This document shows, one piece after another, positions 45,245 to 54,143 of a stretch of 64,000 bases of DNA. The stretch covers positions 124,001-188,000 of the forward strand of contig NZ_RKMB01000004.1 of NCBI RefSeq assembly GCF_003797765.1, given 5' to 3'. Both the position numbers and the translations under genes were made by a program. The notes under the pieces were generated by a model, which did no database searches, was not told where the DNA came from, and was given only the letters and a program-made list of their open reading frames with translations. The stretch's first letter is position 1, and every line of letters starts with the position of its first letter. This DNA is from Ramlibacter sp. WS9. Its GTDB lineage: Bacteria; Pseudomonadota; Gammaproteobacteria; Burkholderiales; Burkholderiaceae_C.

Positions 45245-46570
45245 TTACAACGTGCCGTAACTGTGCAGCCCCGACAGGAACATGTTCACGCCCAGGAACG
45301 CGAATGTGGTCACCGCCAGGCCGGCGAGTGCCCACCATGCAGAAACGGCACCGCGCAGGCCCTTCATCAGCCGCATGTGCAGCCAGGCCGCGTAGTTGAG
45401 CCAGACGATCAGCGCCCAGGTTTCCTTGGGGTCCCAGCTCCAGTAGCCGCCCCAGGCCTCGGCGGCCCACAAAGCGCCCAACACCGTGGCGATGGTGAAG
45501 AAGGCAAAGCCCACGGCGATGGACTTGTACATCACGTCGTCGAGGATCTCGAGCGACGGCAGGCGTGCAGCGATCCGGTGCCGGCCCAGCAAGATGCCCG
45601 CGGCGATCACCGCGGAAATCACCGCATAGACGACCCAGTAGCTGCCGCCGGCTTCGGCGACACCGCGCTGGCGGAAGGCGATCGGCACGAAGCACAACGC
45701 AATGCCGAGTAGCCAAAGCGGCGTGAGCTTGCGCAACTGTGTTTCGCCAGCCTGCAGCTTGATCAGGTAGGCGAACGCCACCATCGCCGACAGTGAGAAG
45801 GTGCCGTAGCCGATGAAATTGGCCGGAACGTGCAGCTTCATCCACCAGCTCTTGAGCGCAGGCACCAGCGGCTGGATTTCATGCGCTTCGCGCACCACGG
45901 TGTACCAAAGCAGGAAACCCACCGCCGCGCTGACGACCAGCATGACGAAGGCGCCCAACGAACGCGTCTGGTATTGGTCTTCGAAGAAGAGATAGAAGGT
46001 GGCGGTGAGCCAGCAGAACAGCACGAACACTTCGTACAAATTGCTCACCGGGATGTGCCCGACGTCGGCGCCGATCAGGTAGCTTTCGTACCAGCGCACC
46101 ATCGTCCCCAGCAGCGCCATGCCGACTGCAACCCAGGCCATGCGCGAGCCGATCCGCTCCATCGCGTCGCCTTGGCGCGGCGAGAACATGCCGATCCAGT
46201 AGAAGACCGTGCTCATGAAGAACAGCACGCTCATCCAGAGAATGGCCGACTGACTGGACAGGAAGTACTTGAGCCAGAACACGCTCTCGGCCCGCGCCAG
46301 GCTGCCCTGGTAGGCAACAATCGCGAGAAGCGAGAAACCGGCCACGACCAGCATCAAGGTGCGCAGTGGCCGCCAGAACCAGCCAATCCAGATGGCCGAG
46401 GGCACAGCGCCGATCAGGATTGCCTTTTCGTACACGTCCATGTAGCTGGCATAGCTCGCGAACGCGTAGAGGCCGCCAACCGCCACGACGAGCGCAAAGA
46501 GCCAGTCGAACCAGTTTCGGCGCGAGAAATAACCCTCGTGCAAGGTCAGTGTGGTCGTCGCGGTGTTCAT
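45245..46570 (-). CDS. ccsB: Cytochrome c biogenesis protein CcsB (ResC-like)
   Basis: Part of the System II heme lyase that exports heme and attaches it to CxxCH motifs. The 441-residue protein has many membrane helices and the tryptophan-rich WWD signature GGYWSWDPKETWALIVW, plus conserved histidines (KLHVPANFIGYG and NYAAWLHMR). It overlaps resB (ATGA). Confidence 0.95.
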   Translation of the reverse strand: MNTATTTLTLHEGYFSRRNWFDWLFALVVAVGGLYAFASYASYMDVYEKAILIGAVPSAIWIGWFWRPLRTLMLVVAGFSLLAIVAYQGSLARAESVFWLKYFLSSQSAILWMSVLFFMSTVFYWIGMFSPRQGDAMERIGSRMAWVAVGMALLGTMVRWYESYLIGADVGHIPVSNLYEVFVLFCWLTATFYLFFEDQYQTRSLGAFVMLVVSAAVGFLLWYTVVREAHEIQPLVPALKSWWMKLHVPANFIGYGTFSLSAMVAFAYLIKLQAGETQLRKLTPLWLLGIALCFVPIAFRQRGVAEAGGSYWVVYAVISAVIAAGILLGRHRIAARLPSLEILDDVMYKSIAVGFAFFTIATVLGALWAAEAWGGYWSWDPKETWALIVWLNYAAWLHMRLMKGLRGAVSAWWALAGLAVTTFAFLGVNMFLSGLHSYGTL

Positions 46571-48687
46571 GTCTTGATCCCCAGCAGTCTTTCCTTGAGC
46601 AGCGCGAACTCGCGGTCTGCTTCCATCGTCTTGCGATTGCTCGACAGGGCCATGGTGGCTTCAGTGCCATCGCCGCGCCCGGTCAACCAGAACCAGACCC
46701 GGCGCTCACGGACGTACAGCATCGCAAAAACACCCAGGATCAGCAAGGCGCATCCCAGGTAAACAATGTTGCGCCCAGGGCCGCGCGTCACCTGGAACAC
46801 GCTGGCCTGCACCTGGGTGAAGTCCTTGAGCTGGAAGGCCACCGGCGCAGGATAGATGTGCACGTCGCTCAGCGCCAGCACGGCTTGCGTCACGAACGCC
46901 TGGGTCTTTTCATTGAGTTCCAAGGGTTTCAGCCCGGCGCGCTCGCGGGTCAGCTGTGCCAGCTCGAACAGGGTGCCGTTGAGGATGCGCACCAGGACTT
47001 CCCCGGCGCGGGCGCGCTCTGCCTCAGGCACGTTGGCTTCCATGAAATCGGAGATGGCCTGCAGCCCGCCGGTCGGCTTGCCGCCTGGGGTTGACGCCAC
47101 GCCTCCAGCAAAAAGCGTCAGGGCACGGCCGGCGGACGCCGCGAGTTGATTGGCCAGTTCGGGACGCGAAGGATCGGTCGCCTTGGCTGCATAACGCCGC
47201 ACCGCCATGTCACGCAATCCCTGGTCCGCCAACGCAGCGCGCAGCTGCATGAAGCCGTCCAGGCCGCCCCGGTCGTCGGCCGGGATGCGCAGGAAGCGGA
47301 ACTGCTCGGCCGGCGTGTCACGCAGTCCCATCAGGTAGACCGGCGGCCCGCCGTCGCCCATGTCGACCGGCAGCATGTAGTTGTGAAACTCGCGTGCCTG
47401 GCCCGCCGCGTCGCGCAGCTTGTACATAATGCTGGGGCCGACGTTGCGCAATTCCTTCTTGGTGGCCGTCTTGTTGGCCGCGCCCATCCGCGCGCCGATC
47501 GACTCGCGCAGGTCCACCTTGCGCACGTCCACACCGCTCTTGTCGCCCGCGCCGAAGTTCTCGACGTTGATCACACGCAGGCCGGTGTATTCGAGCGTCA
47601 TCTTTTCCGCGCCGTCGCCCTGCCCTTTGGTGAGCTGCGACGAGCCGCCGACAACGCCCTCGATCTCGAATGGCTTGGCGCTGCCATTCATCGGCACCGC
47701 CGCCAGGCGCACGCTCGAGCCGCCGTCGTCGAAGCTCGACTGGTAAATCTCGATGCCGCGATGGCGGGCCGGATGGTTCACCTCGACGCGCGCCGGGATC
47801 TTCTCGCCGGTTTCGCGGTCGTGGATCACGATCTCGCTGGCGAACAGCTTGGGCATGCCGGTGGAGTAATGCTCGATGATGAATTTCTTCAGCTCGATCG
47901 CGAAGGGCAGATCCTGCAGCACGATCCCATCGGACTGGTTCAGGACGGCCGTGGCCGACTGCGTGCCCTCGGCGACCAGCAAGTTGCCCCGGAATGTGGG
48001 ATTGGTCGCGGGCAGCCTGTGTTCCGGCTTGACGTCGCTGATCATGCCGCCACCGGAATACACCGTCTTGCCGCCCAGCCACATCTGCGTGCGCACGATC
48101 AGGTCGCCATCGAGGACGCCGCCCAGGCAGACCAGCACGATGGCACTGTGGGCGGCCAGGTAACCCAGCTTGTTGGCGCTGCCCTTTTTCGCGGCGACCA
48201 TCCAGCCGTTGTCGCGCTGCTGGAGTTTCACCTTCCAGCCGGCTCCCGCCAGGGTCTTCCCGATGCGCTGCGCGGCCACTTCCGGCGGATCGGCAAGCGG
48301 CCCCTGTGCCTTGTGATGGAAAGCCTTCAAGCTCTGCTCGCGCAGGTTCTCCTTGTATGCCTTCAGGTCGGCAAAGATCTTGGGCGTGTTGCGTGCGATG
48401 CACAGCGAAGTGCTCACCACCAGGCACGCAACGATCAGCAGGAACCACCACGCGCTGTAAATGGCGTTGAGCTTGACGGTGAAGAACAGCTGGCCCCAGA
48501 ACGGGCCGAACTGGTTCATGTAGTTGACCGCGGGCTCCTGCTGCTTCAGGATCGTGCCGATGATTGCCGCGATGCAGATCACGACAAACAGCGAGATCGA
48601 GAACCGCATCGACGACAGCAGTTCCACCGCCGAGCGCAGGGCGCGCGATTCGGTCTTGAGGCTGATGCCCTGGGTGGAGGCTGACAT
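46567..48687 (-). CDS. resB: Cytochrome c biogenesis protein ResB (Ccs1)
   Basis: Partner of CcsB in System II. The 706-residue protein has three helices near the N-terminus (SISLFVVICIAAIIG and later), a fourth around the LGYLAAHSAIVLVCLGG segment, a large periplasmic domain and a C-terminal helix (IVYLGCALLILGVFA). I start it at ATG 48687 (MSASTQG) rather than the TTG 7 codons upstream, which sits next to a terminator. Overlaps ccsB by 4 bases. Confidence 0.93.
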   Translation of the reverse strand: MSASTQGISLKTESRALRSAVELLSSMRFSISLFVVICIAAIIGTILKQQEPAVNYMNQFGPFWGQLFFTVKLNAIYSAWWFLLIVACLVVSTSLCIARNTPKIFADLKAYKENLREQSLKAFHHKAQGPLADPPEVAAQRIGKTLAGAGWKVKLQQRDNGWMVAAKKGSANKLGYLAAHSAIVLVCLGGVLDGDLIVRTQMWLGGKTVYSGGGMISDVKPEHRLPATNPTFRGNLLVAEGTQSATAVLNQSDGIVLQDLPFAIELKKFIIEHYSTGMPKLFASEIVIHDRETGEKIPARVEVNHPARHRGIEIYQSSFDDGGSSVRLAAVPMNGSAKPFEIEGVVGGSSQLTKGQGDGAEKMTLEYTGLRVINVENFGAGDKSGVDVRKVDLRESIGARMGAANKTATKKELRNVGPSIMYKLRDAAGQAREFHNYMLPVDMGDGGPPVYLMGLRDTPAEQFRFLRIPADDRGGLDGFMQLRAALADQGLRDMAVRRYAAKATDPSRPELANQLAASAGRALTLFAGGVASTPGGKPTGGLQAISDFMEANVPEAERARAGEVLVRILNGTLFELAQLTRERAGLKPLELNEKTQAFVTQAVLALSDVHIYPAPVAFQLKDFTQVQASVFQVTRGPGRNIVYLGCALLILGVFAMLYVRERRVWFWLTGRGDGTEATMALSSNRKTMEADREFALLKERLLGIKT

Positions 48688-48706
48688 GTGGAGCTTCGTA
48701 TGAACC

Positions 48707-48741
48707 AAAAAAAGGCGGGCCCTCCACGGAGGCGCCCGCCT
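48707..48741 (-). terminator. Intrinsic terminator after cytochrome c4
   Basis: On the minus strand a GC-rich stem (AGGCGGG/CCCGCCT, with an inner GAGG/CCTC after small bulges) is followed directly by seven T residues. It ends the cytochrome c4 transcript and insulates resB, whose ATG is 20 bases further on. On the plus strand the stem is followed by TGTTTTA, so weak activity in that direction is possible. Confidence 0.8.
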
Positions 48742-48790
48742 GTTTTAGGTGTGTTTGGCGGCGGTTAGTTCAACTGTGGGGCGCCGGCGA

Positions 48791-49468
48791 TCAACGCAAG
48801 CCGGCGATGTAATCGGACACGGCCCTGATTTCACGGTCATTGAGCTTGGAGGCGACCTGGGTCATCTGCAGGCTGTTCTTGCGGCCACCTTCACGGAAGG
48901 CGGTGAGCTGGGCAGCCGTGTAGTCGGCATGCTGGCCGGACAGGCGCGGGTACTGGGCGGGAACGCCGGCGCCGTTGGGGCTGTGGCAACCGGCACAGGC
49001 GGCAACCTGGCGATCGGCGATGCCGCCGCGGTAGATGCGTTCGCCCAGGCTCACCAGTTCCTTGTCCTTGGCAAAGCCGGCCTTGGCCTTCTGCGAGCCG
49101 GCCCAATACGAGACGTTCTTCATGTCGGCGTCGGACAGTTGCGACGCGAAGCCTTGCATCACGGGGCTGGCGCGCTTGCCGGCCTTGAATTCCTGCAGCT
49201 GCTTGACCAGGTACTCGGGGTGCTGCTGCGCCAGCTTCGGGTTGGCCGGCACACCGGAGTTGCCGTCCGCGCCGTGGCAGGCTGCACACACTGCGGTGTA
49301 CTTGGAGCTGCCTTGGGCCAGGTCTGGCTTCGCGGCCGGTGCGGGAGCGGCCGGGGCCGCCGCGGGTGCGGAGGCGGCCGGTGCGGCAGCCTTCTCGTCG
49401 GCGGCAGTGGCGGACAATACAGGGGCTGCCAGGAAGGCAGCGATCAACAGGCGGGCAAACGGCTTCAT
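48791..49468 (-). CDS. Diheme cytochrome c4
   Basis: A 225-residue periplasmic electron carrier with a Sec signal peptide (MKPFARLLIAAFLAAPVLSATAA), an Ala/Pro-rich linker (about 25-47) and two class I cytochrome c domains with CAACH and CAGCH. Axial methionines are probably in SPVMQGF and NSLQMTQ. It lies upstream of the resB-ccsB genes that would mature it. The divergent engB promoter overlaps its own. Confidence 0.93.
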   Translation of the reverse strand: MKPFARLLIAAFLAAPVLSATAADEKAAAPAASAPAAAPAAPAPAAKPDLAQGSSKYTAVCAACHGADGNSGVPANPKLAQQHPEYLVKQLQEFKAGKRASPVMQGFASQLSDADMKNVSYWAGSQKAKAGFAKDKELVSLGERIYRGGIADRQVAACAGCHSPNGAGVPAQYPRLSGQHADYTAAQLTAFREGGRKNSLQMTQVASKLNDREIRAVSDYIAGLR

Positions 49469-49486
49469 ATTCTGGGGGTCGGTTCG

Positions 49487-49535
49487 TTGGCGCAAAACCT
49501 CGTGATTCTACAATGCCCCACTCGGGGTTTCCCCG
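49487..49535 (+). promoter_or_regulatory. engB promoter and leader hairpin
   Basis: TTGGCG (49487-49492) and TACAAT (49509-49514) are 16 bases apart, with a start predicted near 49521 and a 32-base leader that opens with a small hairpin CGGGG-TTT-CCCCG (49523-49535). On the minus strand TAGAAT (49505-49510) could serve cytochrome c4, so the two -10 boxes overlap. Confidence 0.5.
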
Positions 49536-49552
49536 CACACCAAAGGCAACTC

Positions 49553-50242
49553 ATGACCGCGGCCCCGGGCCACCCCCAAGACAGCAAGGCCGCCAAGGTT
49601 GCCGCCTGCGGCTGGATGCACACCGCCCGCTTCCTCACGACAGCACCCACGCTGGAGTTTTTGCCGGCGCTTCAGGTCCCGGAAATCGCTTTCGTCGGCC
49701 GCTCGAACGCGGGCAAGTCGACCTGCATCAACACTTTGACCCAGCAAAAGCGGCTCGCGTTCGCTTCCAAGACGCCCGGCCGCACGCAGAGCATCAACCT
49801 GTTCACGCTGGGCAAGCAGGGCGTCACCGACGCCATCCTGGCCGACTTGCCCGGCTACGGCTACGCGGCCGTGCCGAAACAGGACAAGCTGCGCTGGCAG
49901 CGGGTCATGGCCAATTACCTGGTCACGCGGGAAAACCTCAAAGCCGTGGTGCTGATGTGCGACCCGCGCCACGGCCTCACCGAGCTGGACGACATCTTGC
50001 TGGAGGTGATCCGGCCGCGCGTCGAAGAGGGCCTGAAATTCCTGCTGCTTTTGACCAAGGCCGACAAGCTCAACCGCGCCGAGCAGAACAAGGCACTGTC
50101 CATTGCGCGACTGCAAGCCGGCGGCGGCGAGGCGAGACTCTTCTCCGCCCTGAAAAAGCAGGGCGTCGAAGACGTGTCGCTCCTGCTTTGGCAGTGGGCC
50201 CATCCTGAAGTCCCACCCAACGCCCCACCTGAAGCCCCATGA
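49553..50242 (+). CDS. engB: Ribosome-biogenesis GTPase EngB (YsxC)
   Basis: An essential GTPase needed for late 50S assembly. The 229-residue protein has G1 GRSNAGKST, G3 DLPGYGYA, G4 TKADKL and a G5-like FSALKKQG. A short N-terminal region and a Pro-rich C-terminal tail (about 215-229) extend the usual 200 residues. ATG 49553 is preceded by an AAAGG box. The stop overlaps the hydrolase start (ATGA). Confidence 0.95.
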   Translation: MTAAPGHPQDSKAAKVAACGWMHTARFLTTAPTLEFLPALQVPEIAFVGRSNAGKSTCINTLTQQKRLAFASKTPGRTQSINLFTLGKQGVTDAILADLPGYGYAAVPKQDKLRWQRVMANYLVTRENLKAVVLMCDPRHGLTELDDILLEVIRPRVEEGLKFLLLLTKADKLNRAEQNKALSIARLQAGGGEARLFSALKKQGVEDVSLLLWQWAHPEVPPNAPPEAP

Positions 50243-51132
50243 TCGAAACGTACCCGCTGGCCCTCCCCCATGGCATCACCCTCAGTTGCCGCGCGGCGGG
50301 CGAGAGGGGGCGGCCGGTCCTGGTGTTCCTGCACGGTTTTCCCGAAGCGGCTTTCGTGTGGGACGAAGTCATCGCGCATTTCGCTCTGGCGGAGAACGGC
50401 GGGTATCGCTGCGTGGCGCCCAACCTGCGCGGCTACGAGAAGTCATCGCAGCCCGCCGAGGTCCAGGCGTACCGTGCGAAGTACCTGGTCCAGGACATCG
50501 CCGCGCTGATCGAGATCGAGGGGGCACCGCTCGAGTGCCTGGTCGCCCACGACTGGGGCGGCGCCGTCGCGTGGGGCTTGGCCAACCAGCGGCCGCACCT
50601 GGCGCGCAAGCTGGCAATCATCAACTCGCCGCACCCGGGCACGTTCCTGCGCGAGCTCAAGTCCAACGCCAAACAGCAGGCCGCCAGTGCCTACATGAAC
50701 TTCCTCATCCGCCCCGACGCGGAAAAGCTGCTGCGCGAAAACGACTATCGGCGGCTGTGGGAGTTCTTCACGAACGGGGGCGGTGCACCCTGGCTCACCG
50801 ATGCAGTGAAGCAGCAATACCGCGACGTGTGGGACGCCAGCCTGGAAGGCGGCTGCAACTACTACCGCGCCTCGCCGGTGCGCCCGCCGCGGCCGGAAGA
50901 TGCCGCCGCGGCCGCGATCAACCTGCCGCGCGAAATGCTCACCGTCGATCTGCCGACGCTGGTGCTCTGGGCCATGGACGACGCCGCTCTGCCGCCGGAG
51001 CTGATCGACGGCCTGGACGATTACATTCCGCAGCTGACGTTGGAGAGGGTCGAGGGCGCGAGCCACTGGATCATCCATGAGCAGCCGGCGCTCGTCATCG
51101 ACCGGCTCGCGAGCTTCTTCTCGCGCGCCTGA
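50239..51132 (+). CDS. Alpha/beta hydrolase, epoxide-hydrolase-like
   Basis: A 297-residue alpha/beta hydrolase with the oxyanion HGFPEAAFVW, nucleophile Asp in VAHDWGGAVAWG and catalytic His in EGASHWIIHEQP. An aspartate nucleophile in HDWGG plus the HGFP motif is the pattern of soluble epoxide hydrolases and haloalkane dehalogenases; the cap region with NYYRASPVRPP fits epoxide hydrolase better. Substrate unknown. It is translationally coupled to engB. Confidence 0.82.
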   Translation: MIETYPLALPHGITLSCRAAGERGRPVLVFLHGFPEAAFVWDEVIAHFALAENGGYRCVAPNLRGYEKSSQPAEVQAYRAKYLVQDIAALIEIEGAPLECLVAHDWGGAVAWGLANQRPHLARKLAIINSPHPGTFLRELKSNAKQQAASAYMNFLIRPDAEKLLRENDYRRLWEFFTNGGGAPWLTDAVKQQYRDVWDASLEGGCNYYRASPVRPPRPEDAAAAAINLPREMLTVDLPTLVLWAMDDAALPPELIDGLDDYIPQLTLERVEGASHWIIHEQPALVIDRLASFFSRA

Positions 51133-51135
51133 AGT

Positions 51136-51999
51136 TCAATACGGAGCTGGCTCGCCCTCGGGCCGGCTCTTGAACCGCTTGTGCACCCAGTAATACTGGT
51201 CGGGCATGGCATCGATGTATCCCTGCAGCCGCAGGTTCATTTGCGCTGTGTCGGCCGTCATGTCGTTCGAAGGGTAATCCTCCCACGCCGGACCCACGTG
51301 CACCTCGTAGCCCCTCGCTGTCATTCGTGTGGTGACGGGCACGACCTTCGCGCGGCCCAGCTTCGCGAAGCGCGAAAGCGACGGCACGGTCGCTGCCTGG
51401 ACGCCGTAGAACGGCACGAAGATCGACTCCTCTGGCCCGAAGTTCATGTCTGGCAGCAGATAGAGCGGCGCGCCTTCACGCAACGCCGACACGATCGTCT
51501 TTACGCCGTCGGCCCTGCCGAACAGCCGGCCCGTGCCGAACCGGCGGCGCCCGCCCAGGATCCATGCGTCCACCACCTTGTTGGCCTGGTCGGTGTAGAT
51601 GGTCGTGAAGGCGCGCGGCAGTTGCTGGGTGAGCGCGGTCCAGCCGGCGTCCATCCCGACGAAATGGGGCGCGAAGATCACCGTGGGTCGGCTGCCCTTC
51701 AGTTCGTCCACCGCGCCGGACAGGACCAGGCGCTTGCGCGCATTGGCCGGGTCTCCGTGCCACAGCCAACTGCGGTCCAGCCAGGCCCGTGCCACATTCA
51801 CGAACACACGAGGGATCAAGGCGCGGCGCTGCTCGGGGGTCCATTGCGGAAAGCACAGCGCAAGGTTCGTCGCCACGACGCGCCGCCGCGGCACGACCAC
51901 GAAATACAGCACCCAGCCCAGCAGCCACCCGAGGCCGCGCACCCACGGCAACGGCAAGTGCGCGAGCATCCGCATGAACACAACGCCGAGATGACTCAT
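51136..51999 (-). CDS. Lysophospholipid/lipid A acyltransferase (LpxL family)
   Basis: A 287-residue membrane-anchored acyltransferase with one N-terminal helix (PWVRGLGWLLGWVLYFVVV) and the catalytic HX4D motif in APHFVGMD. Late acylation of Kdo2-lipid A is the known role of the family. It follows a second family member by a 4-base overlap. Which secondary chain it adds cannot be told from sequence. Confidence 0.88.
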   Translation of the reverse strand: MSHLGVVFMRMLAHLPLPWVRGLGWLLGWVLYFVVVPRRRVVATNLALCFPQWTPEQRRALIPRVFVNVARAWLDRSWLWHGDPANARKRLVLSGAVDELKGSRPTVIFAPHFVGMDAGWTALTQQLPRAFTTIYTDQANKVVDAWILGGRRRFGTGRLFGRADGVKTIVSALREGAPLYLLPDMNFGPEESIFVPFYGVQAATVPSLSRFAKLGRAKVVPVTTRMTARGYEVHVGPAWEDYPSNDMTADTAQMNLRLQGYIDAMPDQYYWVHKRFKSRPEGEPAPY

Positions 52000-52820
52000 G
52001 CAGCACGGCCGGGGGCCGGCTCCTTGTAGCGGGCGTAGCCCCACAGGTATTGCTGCGGGCATTCGCGCACCAACCGCTCCATCTGCGCATTGACCTGGGC
52101 CGCGGCGTCCGCCGGGGTGCCCGGCAGCTCGCCCGGCCATGCGCGCAGGTGGATGCGGAATCCGCGTCCCCACGCCAGCCTCTGCCCCCATGCCAGGAGC
52201 ACCGTTGCGCCGGTTTGCTGCGCCAGCCGCGCCGAGAGCGTCATGGTGTAAGCCGGGCGGTCGAAGAACGGCGCCCACACACCCAGGTTCTGCGGCGGCA
52301 CCTGGTCGGGCAGAAGGCCCACGGCCTCGCCGGCCTTCAGTGCTTTCAGCATTTGCTTCACGCCGGCCAATGTCGTGGGGGCGGTCGCCAGGTTCGCCCG
52401 GGCCCGAGACGTATCCACCAGGTCTCGCAGCCATGCCTTGCGCGCCGGGCGGTAAAGCACGGTGATTCGGCCGTACCGCGCTGCGTAGCCCTGCGCGGTG
52501 GCCTCGAAGCAGCCCAGGTGCGGCGTGAGGAACACGATGCCTTTGCCAAGCGCCAAGCCGGCGTCGATCAACTGCGCCCCTTCCCACTCGATCGCGGGCG
52601 AACGGCCGAACCACAGCCGGGGCGCTTCGGCGACCAGCTTGCCCGCCTCCGCGACAGCAGCGCGCACCTGGGCCAGGCCATAACCCGCCTGCCGGGCATT
52701 GGCGACGAACCGCTGCCGGTAGGTGGCGGACGCCAAAAAAGACACCCAGCCCAGGGCGGCGCCGAACGCATGCAGGACAGGCAGCGGCAGCAGTGCGAGC
52801 GCTCGGAACAGGGTTTTCAC
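51996..52820 (-). CDS. Lysophospholipid/lipid A acyltransferase-like protein (LpxL family)
   Basis: A 274-residue paralogue of the next gene. It starts at GTG 52820 with a hydrophobic N-terminus (FRALALLPLPVLHAFGAALGW). The catalytic position reads TPHLGCFE, so HX4E instead of HX4D, as also found in some LpxM/LpxP-like or lysophospholipid acyltransferases. The first gene of a two-gene operon divergent from metK. Confidence 0.85.
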   Translation of the reverse strand: MKTLFRALALLPLPVLHAFGAALGWVSFLASATYRQRFVANARQAGYGLAQVRAAVAEAGKLVAEAPRLWFGRSPAIEWEGAQLIDAGLALGKGIVFLTPHLGCFEATAQGYAARYGRITVLYRPARKAWLRDLVDTSRARANLATAPTTLAGVKQMLKALKAGEAVGLLPDQVPPQNLGVWAPFFDRPAYTMTLSARLAQQTGATVLLAWGQRLAWGRGFRIHLRAWPGELPGTPADAAAQVNAQMERLVRECPQQYLWGYARYKEPAPGRAA

Positions 52821-52864
52821 AAGAGTTTAGAATTGGGCCGTCGCCGAGTTATGAACTACTTGCA

Positions 52865-52929
52865 GGGCGACGTTAAACAAGAACTGCTAAAGCGTTCGCC
52901 CCAAGCTCCGGCACAAGGCAACGCGCCTT
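52865..52929 (+). promoter_or_regulatory. Structured-looking metK leader
   Basis: Two hairpins can be drawn between the divergent acyltransferase start and metK. The first is GGGCGA-CG (52865-52872) with CG-T-TCGCCC (52893-52901), enclosing a 20-base A-rich loop. The second is AAGGC/GCCTT with a 5-base loop (52915-52929), ending 12 bases before the GGAG ribosome-binding site (52942-52945). I cannot match it to a known SAM or SAH riboswitch. A cis-regulatory role is a guess. Confidence 0.35.
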
Positions 52930-52954
52930 ACAGCAAACACTGGAGTTTATTCAA

Positions 52955-54136
52955 ATGGCGAACGACTTTCTCTTTACCTCCGAATCCGTGTCCGAAGGGC
53001 ATCCGGACAAAGTGGCCGACCAGATTTCCGATGCGATCCTGGACGCGATCTTCCGGCAGGATCCGCGCAGCCGCGTGGCGGCCGAAACGCTGACCAACAC
53101 CGGCCTCGTGGTGCTGGCCGGCGAGATCACCACCAACGCGCACGTCGACTACATCCAGGTCGCGCGCGACACCATCAAACGCATCGGCTACGACAACACC
53201 GAATACGGCATCGACTACAAGGGTTGCGCCGTGATGGTCTGCTACGACAAGCAGTCCAACGACATCGCCCAGGGCGTCGACCACGCATCCGACGACCACC
53301 TCAACACCGGCGCCGGCGACCAGGGCCTGATGTTCGGCTACGCCTGCGACGAAACGCCGGAGCTGATGCCCGCGCCGATCTACTACGCGCACCGCCTGGT
53401 CGAGCGCCAGGCCCAGCTGCGCAAGGACGGGCGCCTGCCTTTCCTGCGGCCGGACGCCAAGAGCCAGGTGACGATGCGCTACGTGGACGGCAAACCGCAC
53501 AGCATCGACACCGTCGTGCTGTCGTCGCAGCACAGCCCCGAGCAGAGCGACGGCCACAAGATGAAGGCCTCCTTCACCGAAGCCATCATCGAAGAGATCA
53601 TCAAGCCGGTGTTGCCCAAGGATTGGCTGAAGGACACCAAGTACCTGATCAACCCGACCGGCCGCTTCGTCATCGGCGGCCCGCAGGGCGACTGCGGCCT
53701 CACGGGCCGCAAGATCATCGTCGACACCTACGGCGGCGCCTGCCCCCACGGCGGCGGTGCTTTCTCGGGCAAGGATCCTTCAAAGGTCGACCGCTCGGCT
53801 GCCTATGCCGCCCGCTACGTCGCCAAGAACATCGTGGCCGCGGGCATCGCGCGCCAGTGCCAGATCCAGGTTGCTTACGCGATTGGCGTTGCCAAGCCCA
53901 TGAACGTGACGGTCTACACCGAAGGCACCGGCGTCATTCCCGACGACCAGATCGCCTCGCTGGTGCATGACCATTTCGATCTGCGCCCGAAGGGCATCAT
54001 CCAGATGCTCGACCTGCTGCGCCCGATCTACGAGAAGACCGCCGCCTACGGGCACTTCGGCCGCGAAGAGCCGGAATTCACGTGGGAACGCACCGACCGC
54101 GCTGCGCAGCTGCGCGCCGCCGCCGGCTTGAAGTAG
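52955..54136 (+). CDS. metK: S-adenosylmethionine synthase
   Basis: Makes SAM from methionine and ATP. The 393-residue protein has [21 protein letters not shown] (metal and ATP site), the [12 protein letters not shown] hexapeptide region and the P-loop-like [19 protein letters not shown]. Ribosome-binding site GGAG at 52942-52945. It is 7 bases from a convergent gene. Confidence 0.98.
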   Translation: MANDFLFTSESVSEGHPDKVADQISDAILDAIFRQDPRSRVAAETLTNTGLVVLAGEITTNAHVDYIQVARDTIKRIGYDNTEYGIDYKGCAVMVCYDKQSNDIAQGVDHASDDHLNTGAGDQGLMFGYACDETPELMPAPIYYAHRLVERQAQLRKDGRLPFLRPDAKSQVTMRYVDGKPHSIDTVVLSSQHSPEQSDGHKMKASFTEAIIEEIIKPVLPKDWLKDTKYLINPTGRFVIGGPQGDCGLTGRKIIVDTYGGACPHGGGAFSGKDPSKVDRSAAYAARYVAKNIVAAGIARQCQIQVAYAIGVAKPMNVTVYTEGTGVIPDDQIASLVHDHFDLRPKGIIQMLDLLRPIYEKTAAYGHFGREEPEFTWERTDRAAQLRAAAGLK

Positions 54137-54143
54137 CCCGCCG

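Noticed and set aside
52821-52954. Known SAM or SAH riboswitch at metK
   Set aside because: The hairpins and loops do not match the consensus of the SAM-I, SAM-II or SAH classes as I know them.
52851-53093. Upstream open frame (starting MNYLQGD) before metK
   Set aside because: It runs through the leader hairpins and into metK in another frame, has a weak ribosome-binding site and no leader-peptide signature such as a Met run.
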